Part shown: piece after piece, positions 10,526-22,000 of the stretch
Numbering within the stretch: position 1 is the stretch's first letter
Layout of the letters: each line of letters starts with the position of its first letter
Source of the DNA: Limnephilus marmoratus
Taxonomy: Eukaryota; Arthropoda; Insecta; Trichoptera; Limnephilidae
Direction of reading: 5' to 3'
NCBI GenBank assembly: GCA_917880885.1
Contig: OU862933.1
Location: 10,401,452-10,465,451 of the forward strand
DNA length: 64,000 nucleotides
Notes under the pieces: model-generated
Database searches by the model: none
Told to the model about the DNA's origin: nothing
What the model saw: only the letters and a program-made list of their open reading frames with translations
Program-made: the position numbers and the translations under genes

Positions 10526-11385
10526 TGATTTTGCACAGTGCACCCTAAATACAATCTTTAAATTTATTCCTCGAATTTGACATTTTAATATAAACGCGGA
10601 GGCATCAGGGTTTCCATCTTGTCTCTTCGTTGATGTTTTTTCTTTGACGGTTAAACCCTGAATCTTGTATTGCGGCCAACTATACTGGGAATAACGTTTT
10701 AATGGGACGATTTTTCAAAGAACTTGTTATAGTATATTGCAAGTGACTTACTAAATTTTGCCTATGTTTTGGAAAATGAGATTATAGTTGGTGTGATCTT
10801 CAACCAAGTTCAGTATTTAGTTTCAGGTGGTTATAATGGTAAGAAGGTATGATGGTAACATACTAAACAAACTTACTAACATACTAAAATAATAATAACA
10901 ATTAAATTGTAACGCAATGTCAAACCGACTCTTGGCTTCTAAAGCGTCAGAGAAAGCATACGAAACATTATTAATATTTCCAAGTTTTCACTTTGCTCGA
11001 ATATTCCGTTACTTAGCTAAAACGTATCACGTTACTGAAGTTTAAGGCTCTATTTACAAAGTCATTACACGTATTAATTACCTATTGCCTGAACAGGAAT
11101 ATGTCGCTTGCAGAAAGCTCGTAATTTAATATTATAATTCTATTTAATTCAGCACAGTGGCGCAGGAAATTATTGGTTCATTTATGAAATAATAAAAAAA
11201 TCACCGCAGTCTTTCATTCGTTTCTTGGGTATTATGCAACTAAGTTTTGCAATTTTTTCAATAAGTTTTTTCTCCTTACTCATGGATCTAAGGAAATATG
11301 TATTAATTATTAATTAGCTTAACTCACGTCAAATTTGTGTATTGGCTTATGACAAAGGAACTATAAAAATATGGTGCAGTTAATA
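10526..11385. other. Intergenic, nothing recognised
   Basis: AT-rich sequence with no recognised gene or repeat. Confidence 0.4.
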
Positions 11386-11995
11386 CTGGGTGTCCCAAAA
11401 GAAAGTTTATATTTGTTTTGATTTCTGTGTGAACGCAAATTTTTCGAGGGGCGCGGGGGGTTTATCGATCAGTAGTATGGTTCTTGGGAATTCAGTCGCT
11501 ATAGAGCATTTCTCGGGAGCGACCGCGCGTTGTGCGTGCGTGAGTTTTACAAAAATGGTGATTCGGCGACTGTAGCGCGTAGAAGATTCTGCAATATTCG
11601 AGGTTTTCGTCAATTCAATGATGCGCCAAGCATTCCTCTCATTCGAAAATGGGTCAAAAAGTTTGAAGAGATCGGTACAACGCCGACAAAACCAAAATCC
11701 GGGCGACCAAGGTCATCGAGAATGGTAGAAAACGTAGAGAGTGCTTGTCAGTCTTTTCGTGACGACTCAAACTTTTCGATTCGGAAGCGCGCAAGTGCTT
11801 TAAATGTGCGTAGATCATCGTTACACAGCATTTTGCACAAAGACCTAATGCTGCACCCCTACATGGCTATAACCAAAGAACATGCTTCCAACAAGACGGA
11901 GCAACATCACGTACGTCCAGTACGTGATGTTGCTCCGTCGCCCCGATTGCAAATACGTAGTTTTTTGTGTAGTAATTAATGAGAATCAAAAAGTT
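11386..11995 (+). pseudogene. Broken mariner-like transposase (DUF4817-type helix-turn-helix)
   Basis: After a TA at 11384-11385 the sequence begins ctgggtgtcccaaaagaaag, a mariner-type terminus. An open frame at 11530-11979 contains REFYKNGDSATVARRRF, PSIPLIRKWVKKFEEIGT, SGRPRSSR and a second helix-turn-helix region (IRKRASALNVRRSSLHSILH then KDLMLHPY). This is the N-terminal DNA-binding part of the mariner/IS630-like group. The catalytic region is deleted: straight after LHPYMAI the DNA jumps to a stretch that in another frame reads CFQQDGATS, the family's second catalytic Asp motif. A 20-bp inverted duplication follows and the element ends without a matching terminal repeat. Dead. Confidence 0.8.
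11895..11939. repeat. Perfect 20-bp inverted repeat, 5-bp loop
   Basis: Arm gacggagcaacatcacgtac (11895-11914), loop gtcca, then its exact reverse complement (11920-11939). It sits in the coding motif QQDGATS of the mariner remnant, so the second arm is a copied-back piece of the transposase gene. Confidence 0.9.
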
Positions 11996-11999
11996 TTTT

Positions 12000-12884
12000 C
12001 AAAAAAAATATTCGTATAAAGTTTCTCCAGTGATTAAAAAATTTACTCAATTTTTATTTAAATGCTTTGCATGGGTCTGCTCAAGAGGTTGCTACGCCAA
12101 TGATACTGCAACTTCAATAACTAGAAATACCTGGTTGGAGACGTGAGACCGGTACAGGTTTGAAAAGAGATTCCCGGGGTGACTGACTGTGGCAACAGAC
12201 TCTGCAATAACAACTGGCAACTAGAAAGTATTGGCTGCTTGATACGCTTTTTAATATATTATGGAGGGACGGGAAATTATTGCAGTGCGGATGTTTGCAC
12301 GAACCTAGTATTCAGACTTTAAGCCCATAACTAGTTTTTCTGTTTTATTTACAGTCTAAGTCTAATTGTAACATGTTATAAATCTTATCTAAGTACGAAT
12401 ATATGTTTGTACTTAGGTAAGATTTAAACACAGCTGGCTTGTTACAAAGGGTTCGTGACTGAGAAAGAATTGGACGAGAATGATGGGTGATATTTGCACG
12501 AGATATAAAAACTATATTTTGGATGAAACTCTGCATTAAAAAAATATGTATATATCATAACAATTTAAACCTTTTTTGTACCATTGAATGCAAGAAACTG
12601 CCTATTATAGTTTCAATACATTAATGTAAGTTTATTTTGTAGGTACGTACACATTTTGAACTTATAATTATTATTGAGAATACATGCGGCATACATAGAA
12701 ACCGATAATCTATGTGGGAGAAACACTCATACAAAAGAGTACCAAAATGCACAAAATAAGTGACAAAAATTAGTGCTTTCATGAAACTTTGTTTTTTGAG
12801 TACATTCTTCTTGGCAGTATTAATTAAGATCTACAGAGTCCACCCAGAAAAGTGGTGGAAAACCTTTCTAGAATCGAGGGGACG
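12000..12884. other. Intergenic, nothing recognised
   Basis: No gene or known repeat recognised. A short inverted repeat of aatcttatctaagtac type lies near 12380-12425. Confidence 0.4.
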
Positions 12885-13175
12885 AGAGAGGAGGAAGAGA
12901 AGGTGGGGACGTACCTGGCTATTCAGATCTGGCAACAAACGTGGCTAAAGCCATTTCAAGCAACGTTTCAATTCTGAATGGTAGTCTTACACCAGGGCGA
13001 TCCTGAGAGTATCTTCCACTCTGGAGCGTGCCGCAAATGTACTACACATTATTTTACATGAATTAATTGTGAATCAAATAAATTTTACTTGCGCCCACCG
13101 GGATTCGAACCCGCGACCTTCGGATTCGGATTCGGATAGTCGAGAGCCTTACCCCTCGACCACGGAGCCCGGATA
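12885..13175 (-). mobile_element. SINE family A copy, 3'-shortened (A2)
   Basis: Minus orientation. From the right: a tRNA-like head (box B complement gggattcgaacccgcgacc, box A complement cttacccctcgacca), then the body down to ctatccagatctgg-like and gtacctggctattcagatct. A local triplication of cggatt widens the anticodon region near 13120-13138. The tail half is degraded. Confidence 0.75.
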
Positions 13176-13618
13176 TAGATGAATTGTGTTTCTTTCTTTG
13201 TGAAAAAGAAAGATGAACATTTTCAGGCTACAAACAAGCAAACAATATTGGAATTCCGCTTACTAACGGAGAGTGTTGCTTGTTTGGTGTAATGATGGAG
13301 GATTGAGCTAGCAAATGATCGAACCCTCCACGACAGAATGGAAATGTGACGCTTTGGACAGCGAAAATTATGTGGTGTGGGTATTTGTGGGAAAAAGTGT
13401 GTGCACAGTAAAACTTGGTAACTGAACGGTTTGTATCTAAAACAGAACCATATCCTGTATGAGAAATATATGAGTATTATATATTTCTCATCCCCTTTTT
13501 CTGTATCCATCCGTTCTAGTGGGAATTCTTTACTTTTACACCTTTTTTTTCAATTAATCTCTGTAACCATATATAATCTATCTATTTTGAAAGAGGTTAA
13601 CTTGTACGTCCCTAACAC
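13176..13618. other. Intergenic, nothing recognised
   Basis: No gene or repeat recognised up to the Academ-like element. Confidence 0.4.
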
Positions 13619-13621
13619 ATA

Positions 13622-14064
13622 TAGGCCAGTGCAATTAGCGATTCGCGATCGGAATTATTCCGGTAGTCCCAATTTTTTTATATGTTTTGAACACTCATCT
13701 TGTGATGTAAAATCTGAGTTTTCGACCTTGGGTCACTTGAGCTTTCGCCGCCATTTTGAAAAAACCAGCCGAAATCAAGCCAAAATCTAGTTTTCCTCAA
13801 ATATCTCGTTTCCAATAAATTTTTTGGCTAAAGTTGCTTTAAAAGTTTAGTAGAACATAAAATTACCTACAATTTTTACTTAAAAAGTTTTCTTGTATCT
13901 CTAATAAATATTGAGATATGCAGTCGTAATTATATGTATAATTTTATAAAAACAGCTAAATTGCTCGACTTGGTTTGGTTTTTTGTGTGTATCTCTTTTC
14001 CAGAACAATTTTGTGAAAAAATTATGAATATTAATTTTGTAGAGAATAAAATTTCATAAAAGAC
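13622..14064 (+). repeat. Left terminal inverted repeat of the Academ-like element
   Basis: Matches the complement of 16911-17362 nearly throughout: cggaattattccggtagtcc, tgagttttcgaccttgggtc, gagctttcgccgccattttg, atcaagccaaaatctagttt. It lacks about 11 bases near the outer end (aaaaaaggggg type) that the right arm has. Confidence 0.9.
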
Positions 14065-14397
14065 ATAGGTTTAAAATTTCATAAAAGACTCAATGAGTAT
14101 CCAGGTTCTAACACAAAAATTACCCAAAAATTGGGTCAAAAATTGAATCAGAAGAAAAGTGTTTTAAACTTGGCTTATCTTAATTATTCTTTTTTTTAAA
14201 ACAATTATTGTTGTAATAACATGTAAAATACATAACAGCAACGTTAACCACCAATGTAATCGCAACATACAAATAAAAAATATTAATTAAGTTACATAGA
14301 TGCCGTAAGAAAAAAGAAAAATAGTATTTTCTTTAAATTTATCACTTTTCACTAACGATGAAACTTACGGACCCCGAACAACTTCAATATAGTCTTC

Positions 14398-16558
14398 CTA
14401 TGTCTCATCAGCCGTATTTGTGGTGACTGGCTCACCAAATTCCTCGTTATCATCATGAACGAAGGCTCCCACAGCATTCTGGCAACACAGAGCTGCCATT
14501 ACAGTGAATACAAAATAGGGAGCATTTCAAACCCGACTTTCTACATGTGCACTTTCCAGCGCAACCTTTTTTGCATTGGCATGAAATAAAGTTCAGCAAC
14601 GCCTGAGGTGCAGCCTCCTTCAGCATTGGTACTAGAGTTAGTAACCCAACAGCATCTTTCTTCCATCCCCATTCAGTTGGATCTTTATGGTGACCAAGCC
14701 AAGTTTGCACTTGCAAGTATGTTCTTAAAGCATGTTGCTGGACTGCATCTTTGGTGGGTGGTAGCCTGGATAAATTGAATTTGTTCTTTTTCACCCCCTT
14801 GACAAAAAGAATGTACCTACCTTAAATTTTTCAAATTTGTTTTCTCATTGCCGCCATACAAAAGGGCAAAGAATTGTTCGGCAGAAAAAGTGATTGTTTC
14901 TCGCTTTGCTTTTGGATTTTGAAATACACGAACAAGTTCATTCACTGAGTGGTTCTTGAGAAGAATATTACAATTTTTTTTTTGCCTTGACCGAACGGAG
15001 CACCAATTGTGTCGCAGCCACTTATGGCATGAATGAATAAAATATTTTCTACTATTTCAATGTGTTTAAAACATTTGTTGGAGTACAACGCGTTAAGTGA
15101 TTTACCTTTACCGACTTTTTGATAATATACGTTTGAAGGTGAGAGAGCTGTGATGAGTACCAACAGGTCGATATCCTGACCAACGGTTATGACTGCATCA
15201 TGTTGAGATGACAACGAGTTTGCTGTGGTTATTATGAGAACGTCAGCATCCTCTTCAGCTTGTACTGTCGTTATTTGCGATCGTTCAAATGAGGCTCTGA
15301 GTAGGGAAATAAAACGGGACTTGTTCTTCTCATTTCCCAGAAACTTTTCCTGTGGCACTTGTGGGTGAGTGGTTTCAAAAAACAAAACTTCAGCAGAAGT
15401 TGTAACTCTGGCACGCCGTGCTCTTTCCACCCCCTTAGTGCTTTTCTTTTCAACCGAATCTGGGTATTCATCGAATACCACTACTATATTGGCTCCTTAA
15501 TGATTTTGTACATACCTGACATATTGCTGAAAAATGATTGAAAAAGGTTGTGCACTATATTTTACTGCCTCCCAGTTCTATGTTATTTGGTAGAGGATTG
15601 AACGATGAGTAAAATATGGATTTGGTTCCTTTGCGCATGCCTTCCTCTGAGAAAAGAGACAGTGGGACCGGAGATAGTTCATATTGGAAATATTTTTTAA
15701 GTTCAATTTCAGACTTTTTGGCAATACACATACGTTGGAATAGCATTAATGGATCTATTATCACAGTCACACCCTGATTTTTTATGCTGCTGGTCACCGC
15801 TGCAAGAGAAACTACCGCATCCTTACGTTTTAAGTGTAGGTTTCCAAAGTTCTGGTTGACGAATTTAGACAGAGCAAATTTCCCCATCTTTTCAGCCATG
15901 TGACAAGTTACTTTGCTATCCCCGACAATGCCACTGCTTATAGACATAATCATGTTTGTTTTAGGAAATGGTTCATGGCAAGAAAACCAATCAATGAGAG
16001 TTTGAACGTCTTTGTCATCCCTCTTAATTCGTGTAGGCCTCATCTCTACATGTTGCTCTGACATTCCTGATTCAACTCCACAGAATGACTCAATACCCTC
16101 GCAAATCCAGCAGTCCAACGAAGAATAGAACTGTCCGTGATTCCACGTCCTTGGGTCAAACCTCCAGATGTTTTCATCGATCTCATCAGAGTTTGTTCGA
16201 TTGTAATGTCAGACCAAATCCCTGACCAAAATTTGTGAGATCGTCGAATCGTAAAGAAACCCTCTTTGGTAAATCTTTCATATTCTATTGGATCCATCTT
16301 CTCTTTCAATGTCAACATATCTTGGAGATACAGATGTGCACTTTTGGCATAATTAAAGTGGGCGGCTGCGTGAAAAAAAGGTATCATTTTTTGGACCGTT
16401 GCAAGATGGAGCTCCCAATTTCCAGCACGTTCCGCTTCAATATACAGCTCAATCAGTGTAGTCATCTGGAAGTACTGAACCCACAGCTGGGAAGTAGGTC
16501 CGTTTTCTTTTAAAATGTTCAGTACATCAATCAGAGACTGGCGGTTATAGAGTATTTG
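14398..16558 (-). pseudogene. Broken transposon protein: conserved HFNYAKS region, PIN/XPG-like region and Cys-rich zinc domain
   Basis: One protein can be followed on the minus strand through several frames. It starts at 16558 without a Met, so the N-terminus is lost. First comes a conserved region (LWVQYF, then HFNYAKSAHLYLQDM, FWSGIWSDITIEQTLMRSMK, GGLTQGRGITDSSILRWTAG). A middle region follows (RDDKDVQTLIDWFSCHEPFP). Then comes an acidic nuclease-like part (NIVVVFDEYPDS, EEDADVLIITTA, VGQDIDLLVLITAL, HAISGCDTIGAPFGQGKKK). The end holds ALRTYLQVQTWLG and a cysteine cluster (CQCKKGCAGKCTCRKSGLKC, CSLFC), a probable zinc-binding domain. Damage: frameshifts near 16080, 15570, 14990 (an A-run), 14810 (GTAG-type duplication) and 14500, plus an in-frame TAA near 15500 where related proteins have tyrosine or similar. 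I know this arrangement from uncharacterised proteins of insects and cnidarians; its biochemical role is unproven. Confidence 0.8.
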
Positions 16559-16910
16559 TGAGAAAAAAAAACAAATTCCATATAAAAATAACCGATTTTT
16601 ATAGAAATAACTTCTAAAATATTATTTTTGTTTATTATTTTTGTTTGTATTTAGCTTTAAAGGAGCCGAGTTGGCAACACTGATGGTCCGTCCTGGAGTG
16701 GCTAATTGGCGGCAACTACAGGGAACCGCGGGGGAGGGGGGAGGGGGGACCCCCTTCTCTCTTTTATTTGTTATAATATGTTAAAAATTTTACAATATAT
16801 TTAAATGTAATGTAAACAAAAATCATATAACATGGTAATAAATCGTGATAAATTTTCTGTTTTCACTCCAATATTTGTTTATACTTTATATAAGTAAAAA
16901 AAAATTACAG

Positions 16911-17362
16911 GTCTTTTTAGAAATTTTATTTTCTACAAAATTGATATTAATAATTTTTCACAAAATTGTACTGGAAAAAAGATACGCACACAAAACTAAA
17001 CCAAATCGAGCAATTTACCTGTTTTTATAAAATTATACACATATTTACGACTGCATATCTCAATATTTATTAGAGATAGTATAAAACTTTTTATATAAAA
17101 ATTGTAGGTAATTTTATGTTCTACTAAACGTGTAAAGCAACTTTCGCCAAAATTTTTATTGGAAACGAGATATTTGAGGAAAACTAGATTTTGGCTTGAT
17201 TTCGACTAGTTTTTTCAAAATGGCGGCGAAAGCTCAAGCGACCCAAGGTCGAAAACTCAGATTTTTCATCAGGAGATGAGCATATAAAACATATAAAAAA
17301 ATTGGGACTACCGGAATAATTCCGATCGCGACCCCCTTTTTTGCGCTAATTGCACTGGCCTA
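16911..17362 (-). repeat. Right terminal inverted repeat of the Academ-like element
   Basis: Inverted counterpart of the left arm; ends gctaattgcactggccta. Between it and the gene lies a G-run segment (ggggaggggggaggggggac around 16732-16750) and no other coding sequence. Confidence 0.9.
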
Positions 17363-17365
17363 ATA

Positions 17366-18646
17366 TTATACTCGTAGAAGATCTCATGAACTATTTTATG
17401 CTCAAAGCGAGAACTTCTACTTATGAACGCGCCGATCAACAGAGCGCGGTTCAACTATTTAACGATGCTGCATTGACCGTTTGACATTTTTATCATCACT
17501 CTCGTTTTTCGAATACCTTTTGAGGCAAGTCATTAAGTAGTCGTGAAAATATCCCCACGACCCTCGCACTTTCTTTATGGATATTTTTTCAGTTATGTGT
17601 AATCACATCGGTATGTACAAAACTTAATTTTGCTGTTATGTACATTATGCCATTTCTCTTCTTCTTCTTTTGTAGCTATAACACATGTAATCTCTTTAAA
17701 AAGTTGGTGAACTTCTTATTGAGATCACGACAAAAGAATAAATAAACAAATGTCTTGCCAAAATACCAAAAGGCATACAATAGGAGACCGGTGTGAGTGG
17801 AGGCCTTTTTCCCCAAGGGTTATATTGCTAATCCCCTAATGAATATGCTGATGAAAGTATAGCATGATTCGAGTGAATACTAAATCAACTTGTGGTAATG
17901 ATCTTATGTGCCAATGTAAATTAACTCGTCTCTTTCGCAGAAACGGCGTTATATTATTGTCAAAACAACATTATCTAACATTAGAAAGTGAAGGTGCCAA
18001 ATAAAACGCATAAACAAAACCGTCGCAATTTAAATACAGCTAATTACAAAACTTCACACACATCCGTGATATGACATGTCCACAGGGAAGTGTAAAATAA
18101 ATAACCACCACAATATACATTTTATGTGCGCGTTAATAAAAAACAACAACAAACGCGATTTATTCTCTCATCACACAATGTGAAGTGAAAGTTATTTCCG
18201 AAAGAGCCGATGGAAGATATAATTTCAATGACGAGTTATGCTGTTGTCATTGTTTTGTTGTGGGTCATAACTATAACATAAATGGCAATGGCTTCAATGG
18301 TGAACGTGAGCGCGTAGGTACAGCGAAGAAGTTTCTACATTATGCGTTTAAATATTGATCAAAAGGCATTGTTTGTTTGATTCACGTACGATGGATATAC
18401 GTAAATGTCTTGATAACAATTTTCCAATTAATTCGTCGGTGTAAATATGTACTTATACAAATGTGAATAGGAATATTTATTTATGTAAGATAATAATACC
18501 TTTGTGCAAACAGCTTATTTCTTGACGTATTTGTAAATTGTAATCTAACTGTTTCGCTAATACCGAGGCATTTCCCAGGGCACAAGGATGGTACCTGTTT
18601 TAAATACAGGTATTTTTAAAAGGTAAAAGAGGATCTATAGATGGGA
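17366..18646. other. Intergenic, nothing recognised
   Basis: AT-rich sequence without recognised gene or repeat. Confidence 0.4.
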
Positions 18647-18775
18647 TATTTGAAGTTAATTTTCACGTTCTGTGAAATTTCTATTCAAGTTGTGCGATTA
18701 TTTCAGTTTTATGAAGTAACTATAACAGAACTTGAATAGAACTTACATATAACGTGAAAATTAACTTCAAATACT
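18647..18775. repeat. Palindromic MITE-like element
   Basis: The left end (tatttgaagttaattttcac, then gttctgtgaaatttctattcaagtt in pieces) pairs with the right end (aacttgaatagaactt, aacgtgaaaattaacttcaa). Arms are about 45 bp with small mismatches. A possible relative is at 28944-29087. Confidence 0.7.
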
Positions 18776-18954
18776 TGATTAATTGTTCAAATTTTTCGAA
18801 ACACCCCGTCATGAAACTACCTACTATGTTCCGTATTCGTAGTTAATTTTATGAAAATAGGTGAAAATGATACATACAATGTCAAAAAAAATAGTAAACC
18901 ACGCAATTATAATTGCTTTATTTCAGGTACATAACTTTTATGTATGATAATACC

Positions 18955-19160
18955 TCAGAAAGGTCTCAACTGCCGAAGTCAATGGAACTATGCGAAGTTA
19001 GTGGAAAGAGGAAGATTGAGAATTAGATCTGGCACTAATGACTAAAGATACATAGCTAAAGCCATTAGAACGTTTAAATTGTAGACGGAGATATCCTCAC
19101 TAGGGTGATAATGAGATTATCTTCCATTCTGGAACAGGGTGCAGATGTACTGTATTGCAT
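18955..19160 (-). mobile_element. Old SINE family A fragment (A3)
   Basis: Highly diverged minus-orientation A body: ggtctcaactgc, gaattagatctggcac, gctaaagccatt, tcactagggtgataatgaga, ttatcttccattctggaac. The tRNA head is not recognisable. Confidence 0.6.
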
Positions 19161-20741
19161 TGGATTAGCCATGTGGAAAAAATTCTAACCTTACCAATCT
19201 GCAACGATAATGTTTAGACTTTATTATGTTACACGCAACTTAATGTAATTTCTATTCACTTTCGTTCGTAACCGCAAAGAAACGCCATGAATACCAATGA
19301 GATTTGCATAGAACACACAGAATTTTATATTTATTTTCCTGCGGCGTCTGCCGTAAACTTAGAGGTGAAGAAAATAAACTATTAGGTAAGTTGTTCGGTT
19401 GAAATAGTATATTAAATACTCTTGTAGTCATGGCTTTCCTCGCACGATTGCACACGGCAAGCATTCAGCTTCCTACTAATCAAATAATTATTTATGTGAA
19501 AATTAATATTCATGAGAAAGTTTTTTCTTTCGCGGAACTTGTAAAAAGCTGCATAACTACTTTTATTATCTGTTTAAAAAACAACGTAATTTGGAGATAA
19601 ATGCATCATTTATAGTGATTGATTGGTGTGAAAGGATGTAGCGTTTGTTTTTACGGTGTGAGCACTTACTATTTTTATAATAACACATAAAAAACCTTCT
19701 ACGATTTGTTTAGCTGATTTAGGAAGTCTGTTATTTATTTTGCAATCTGTTTTTTTCTGGGGTCACTGTTCCGGATATTAATGCAATGATGAAAAACGTT
19801 GTGTAAACTATATACGCAGGCGCGTGCAGTCTATATAGGCCTCCATGCCAGCGACCAAATTCTTGTACGTAGTATTACGAATTATAAAACTCAGATAAAC
19901 ACTTTTTTCTAATATAAACACCTTTTGTATCGATTATAATTTTTTCATAATTTGGAAGATTGGTTATATCGCCAAATTCTACATACAATTTCTACATTTG
20001 AATGAGATTTTCATAAAATAAAAATTTTGTGTATCAATACACTCTCTTTTTGGGTAGATGAATTTTGGGGCGACATATTTCCCGATGGGATTTTTGTAGA
20101 CAAAGCTGTATAAATATTTTTTTCTAAAAATCTAGGGAGATTCCTTATTACCAAGTTAAATAAAAAATCAACCCGTAAAAATATTTTTTTTTTACTGTAT
20201 ACATATATTTTATTTACACATCTGTTTTCGACCTAGCCGCGCCATTTTTTAGTCCGGTTAGGTTAGGTTAGGTTTTTTTTTCGTTTGGCTGAGGATTGAA
20301 CCTTCCCCCCAGTTCCTAGGGCCTGGCTTTTAAACTACTGTAAGCTTTTAAAATGTCTTTTAAACATAAAAAAAATGTTTTGAGGTTTAATCTTCCTAAC
20401 CAGAGACCGGAGAGAATAATGCTATCAACTGAGCCGAATTCCAATTTGGAAAAGACCCATTTTTTCATGTATTATGTGCTGTAATTTTTTATTCCAATTT
20501 CAGATAAAAGTGTGTGTGCGCGCACGTGTCTATACAAGTCCTACCAAAAGTTGATAGAATGCAATGTCATCGACGACGAGTTTATCTGTTGAGTTTCAGC
20601 TCGATCGGATGTCAAGAAGTGGATTTATTTCCGCTTCTAACATTCAATTTCAAACCTGCAATTAATTTATTAATTAATTCATTCATTCATTCAAGCAAAC
20701 AAAATCGAAATTCAAATAAATGTATTTAAAATTTTGTGAAG
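19161..20741. other. Intergenic, contains three TTAGG units
   Basis: No gene recognised. At 20256-20274 the sequence ggttaggttaggttaggtt is the arthropod telomere-type 5-mer TTAGG in tandem, too short to be a telomere. Confidence 0.45.
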
Positions 20742-20745
20742 TTAA

Positions 20746-20917
20746 GGTAGGGAACGTATCCATACTACGTGACCAACTTTTTGCAATTTTTAACCCCCCC
20801 CCCCCCCTCCCCCCCGGTGACCAAAAATCTAAGCAACCCGCCGCTCATTTGCATGGAGCGTGACATTTTGAAGACCCCCCCCCCCCCAAACGTGTCACGT
20901 AGTATGGGTACGTTCCC
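20746..20917. mobile_element. TTAA-flanked MITE with poly-C tracts (G)
   Basis: TTAA at 20742-20745 and 20918-20921. The end ggaacgtatccatactacgt then gac (left) pairs with gtcacgtagtatgggtacgt then tcc (right). The interior has two C-runs of about 14 bases (near 20793 and 20874), each next to an inverted-repeat arm. Confidence 0.8.
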
Positions 20918-20921
20918 TTAA

Positions 20922-21799
20922 AGTCACAAATTCAGCGTCGTCGTAGAGATGACACAGAATTTCGACAATGGAAAGTATATGTACATCAGTTTTTCACAAA
21001 AATCGTTTATGTAGTGCGTAAAGCTGGATATTCACATAAAGTGATGTTTAAAATGAAATCAGTATTTTCGATTAAACTTTACTATGAACCAGTTTATGTT
21101 ATGAATACCAAAAATTTGCTTGATATAATATAAAGTTTTTCCTATCGTTTCGCTTGAATTGAATTAAAATAAAATCATTAATAACTTTATAAAAAATATA
21201 ATCGTAATATTCTAAAAAAGATTTTTTAATCAGAAATGTTTGATGAAATGCATTGTTTATTTTTTCATGATTTTTTTGGCTAAGATTATAATTATCTGTG
21301 ACAGTTTCCCTTGATAAATTTTTTTCTTTCTTATAAAATTATTCACAAAATTAAATAAAACCACTTTTGCGCTGAAATCGCCGTTTCTAGACATTTTTGG
21401 CTTGTGAATTTCTCTTAAAAGACGAGTATCTATAAACACTCTAGACAGAGGTACGTACGATAGTTTTACGGAACAGGCGACGCCTGTTTATTGGAAAGTG
21501 TTTCCGATATGGAAGTTATCTTCATAATATACCCAACTAATAAGCACATATATGACGGATGGTTTACATTTCAACAACTAGTTATTTTGAGGTCAAATGA
21601 GTTGAGAACTATTAGAAACCAAAATATCAACGCAAGTAAATACTTACGTTATTAAGCTGCGTACACACACGCGAGCCGAACAACGAATTATAGGAAAGGA
21701 ACCAAACAACTACTGCTTTCGGTTTCTTCGTCCCTTTCCGATAAGTCATTACTCGGCTCGCGCTATATTCACAAATGAATACGCAGCTTTTTAAAGTGA
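20922..21799. other. Intergenic, nothing recognised
   Basis: No gene or repeat recognised up to the split A SINE. Confidence 0.4.
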
Positions 21800-22000
21800 A
21801 TACATCAAAAGGGTCTCAACTGTTCCCGTCTGGAGCCAATGATTCTACGGCATCTCCAATTGGGATATGTTTTGAGGATGAAGGTATTTGGGAGGGGAAT
21901 AAGATGGGAAAAAGGAAGGTGGGAGAGTCCCTGTCTATTCAGATCTGGTCACCAAACACGGCTTAAGCCATTTCAAGCAATGTTTTAATTCTGATTGATG

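Larger units (their letters stand above)
13622..17362. mobile_element. 3.7-kb DNA transposon with long inverted repeats (Academ-like)
   Basis: The element begins taggccagtgcaattagcg and ends with its exact complement. A 3-bp ATA stands on both sides (13619-13621 and 17363-17365), a likely target duplication. Inverted repeats of about 440-450 bp enclose a broken protein gene on the minus strand. From family knowledge, a 3-4 bp duplication, a PIN/XPG-type nuclease segment and an eight-cysteine domain are reported for the Academ superfamily of eukaryotic DNA transposons. The combination seen here fits that, but the superfamily name is inference. This copy cannot move itself. Confidence 0.75.
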
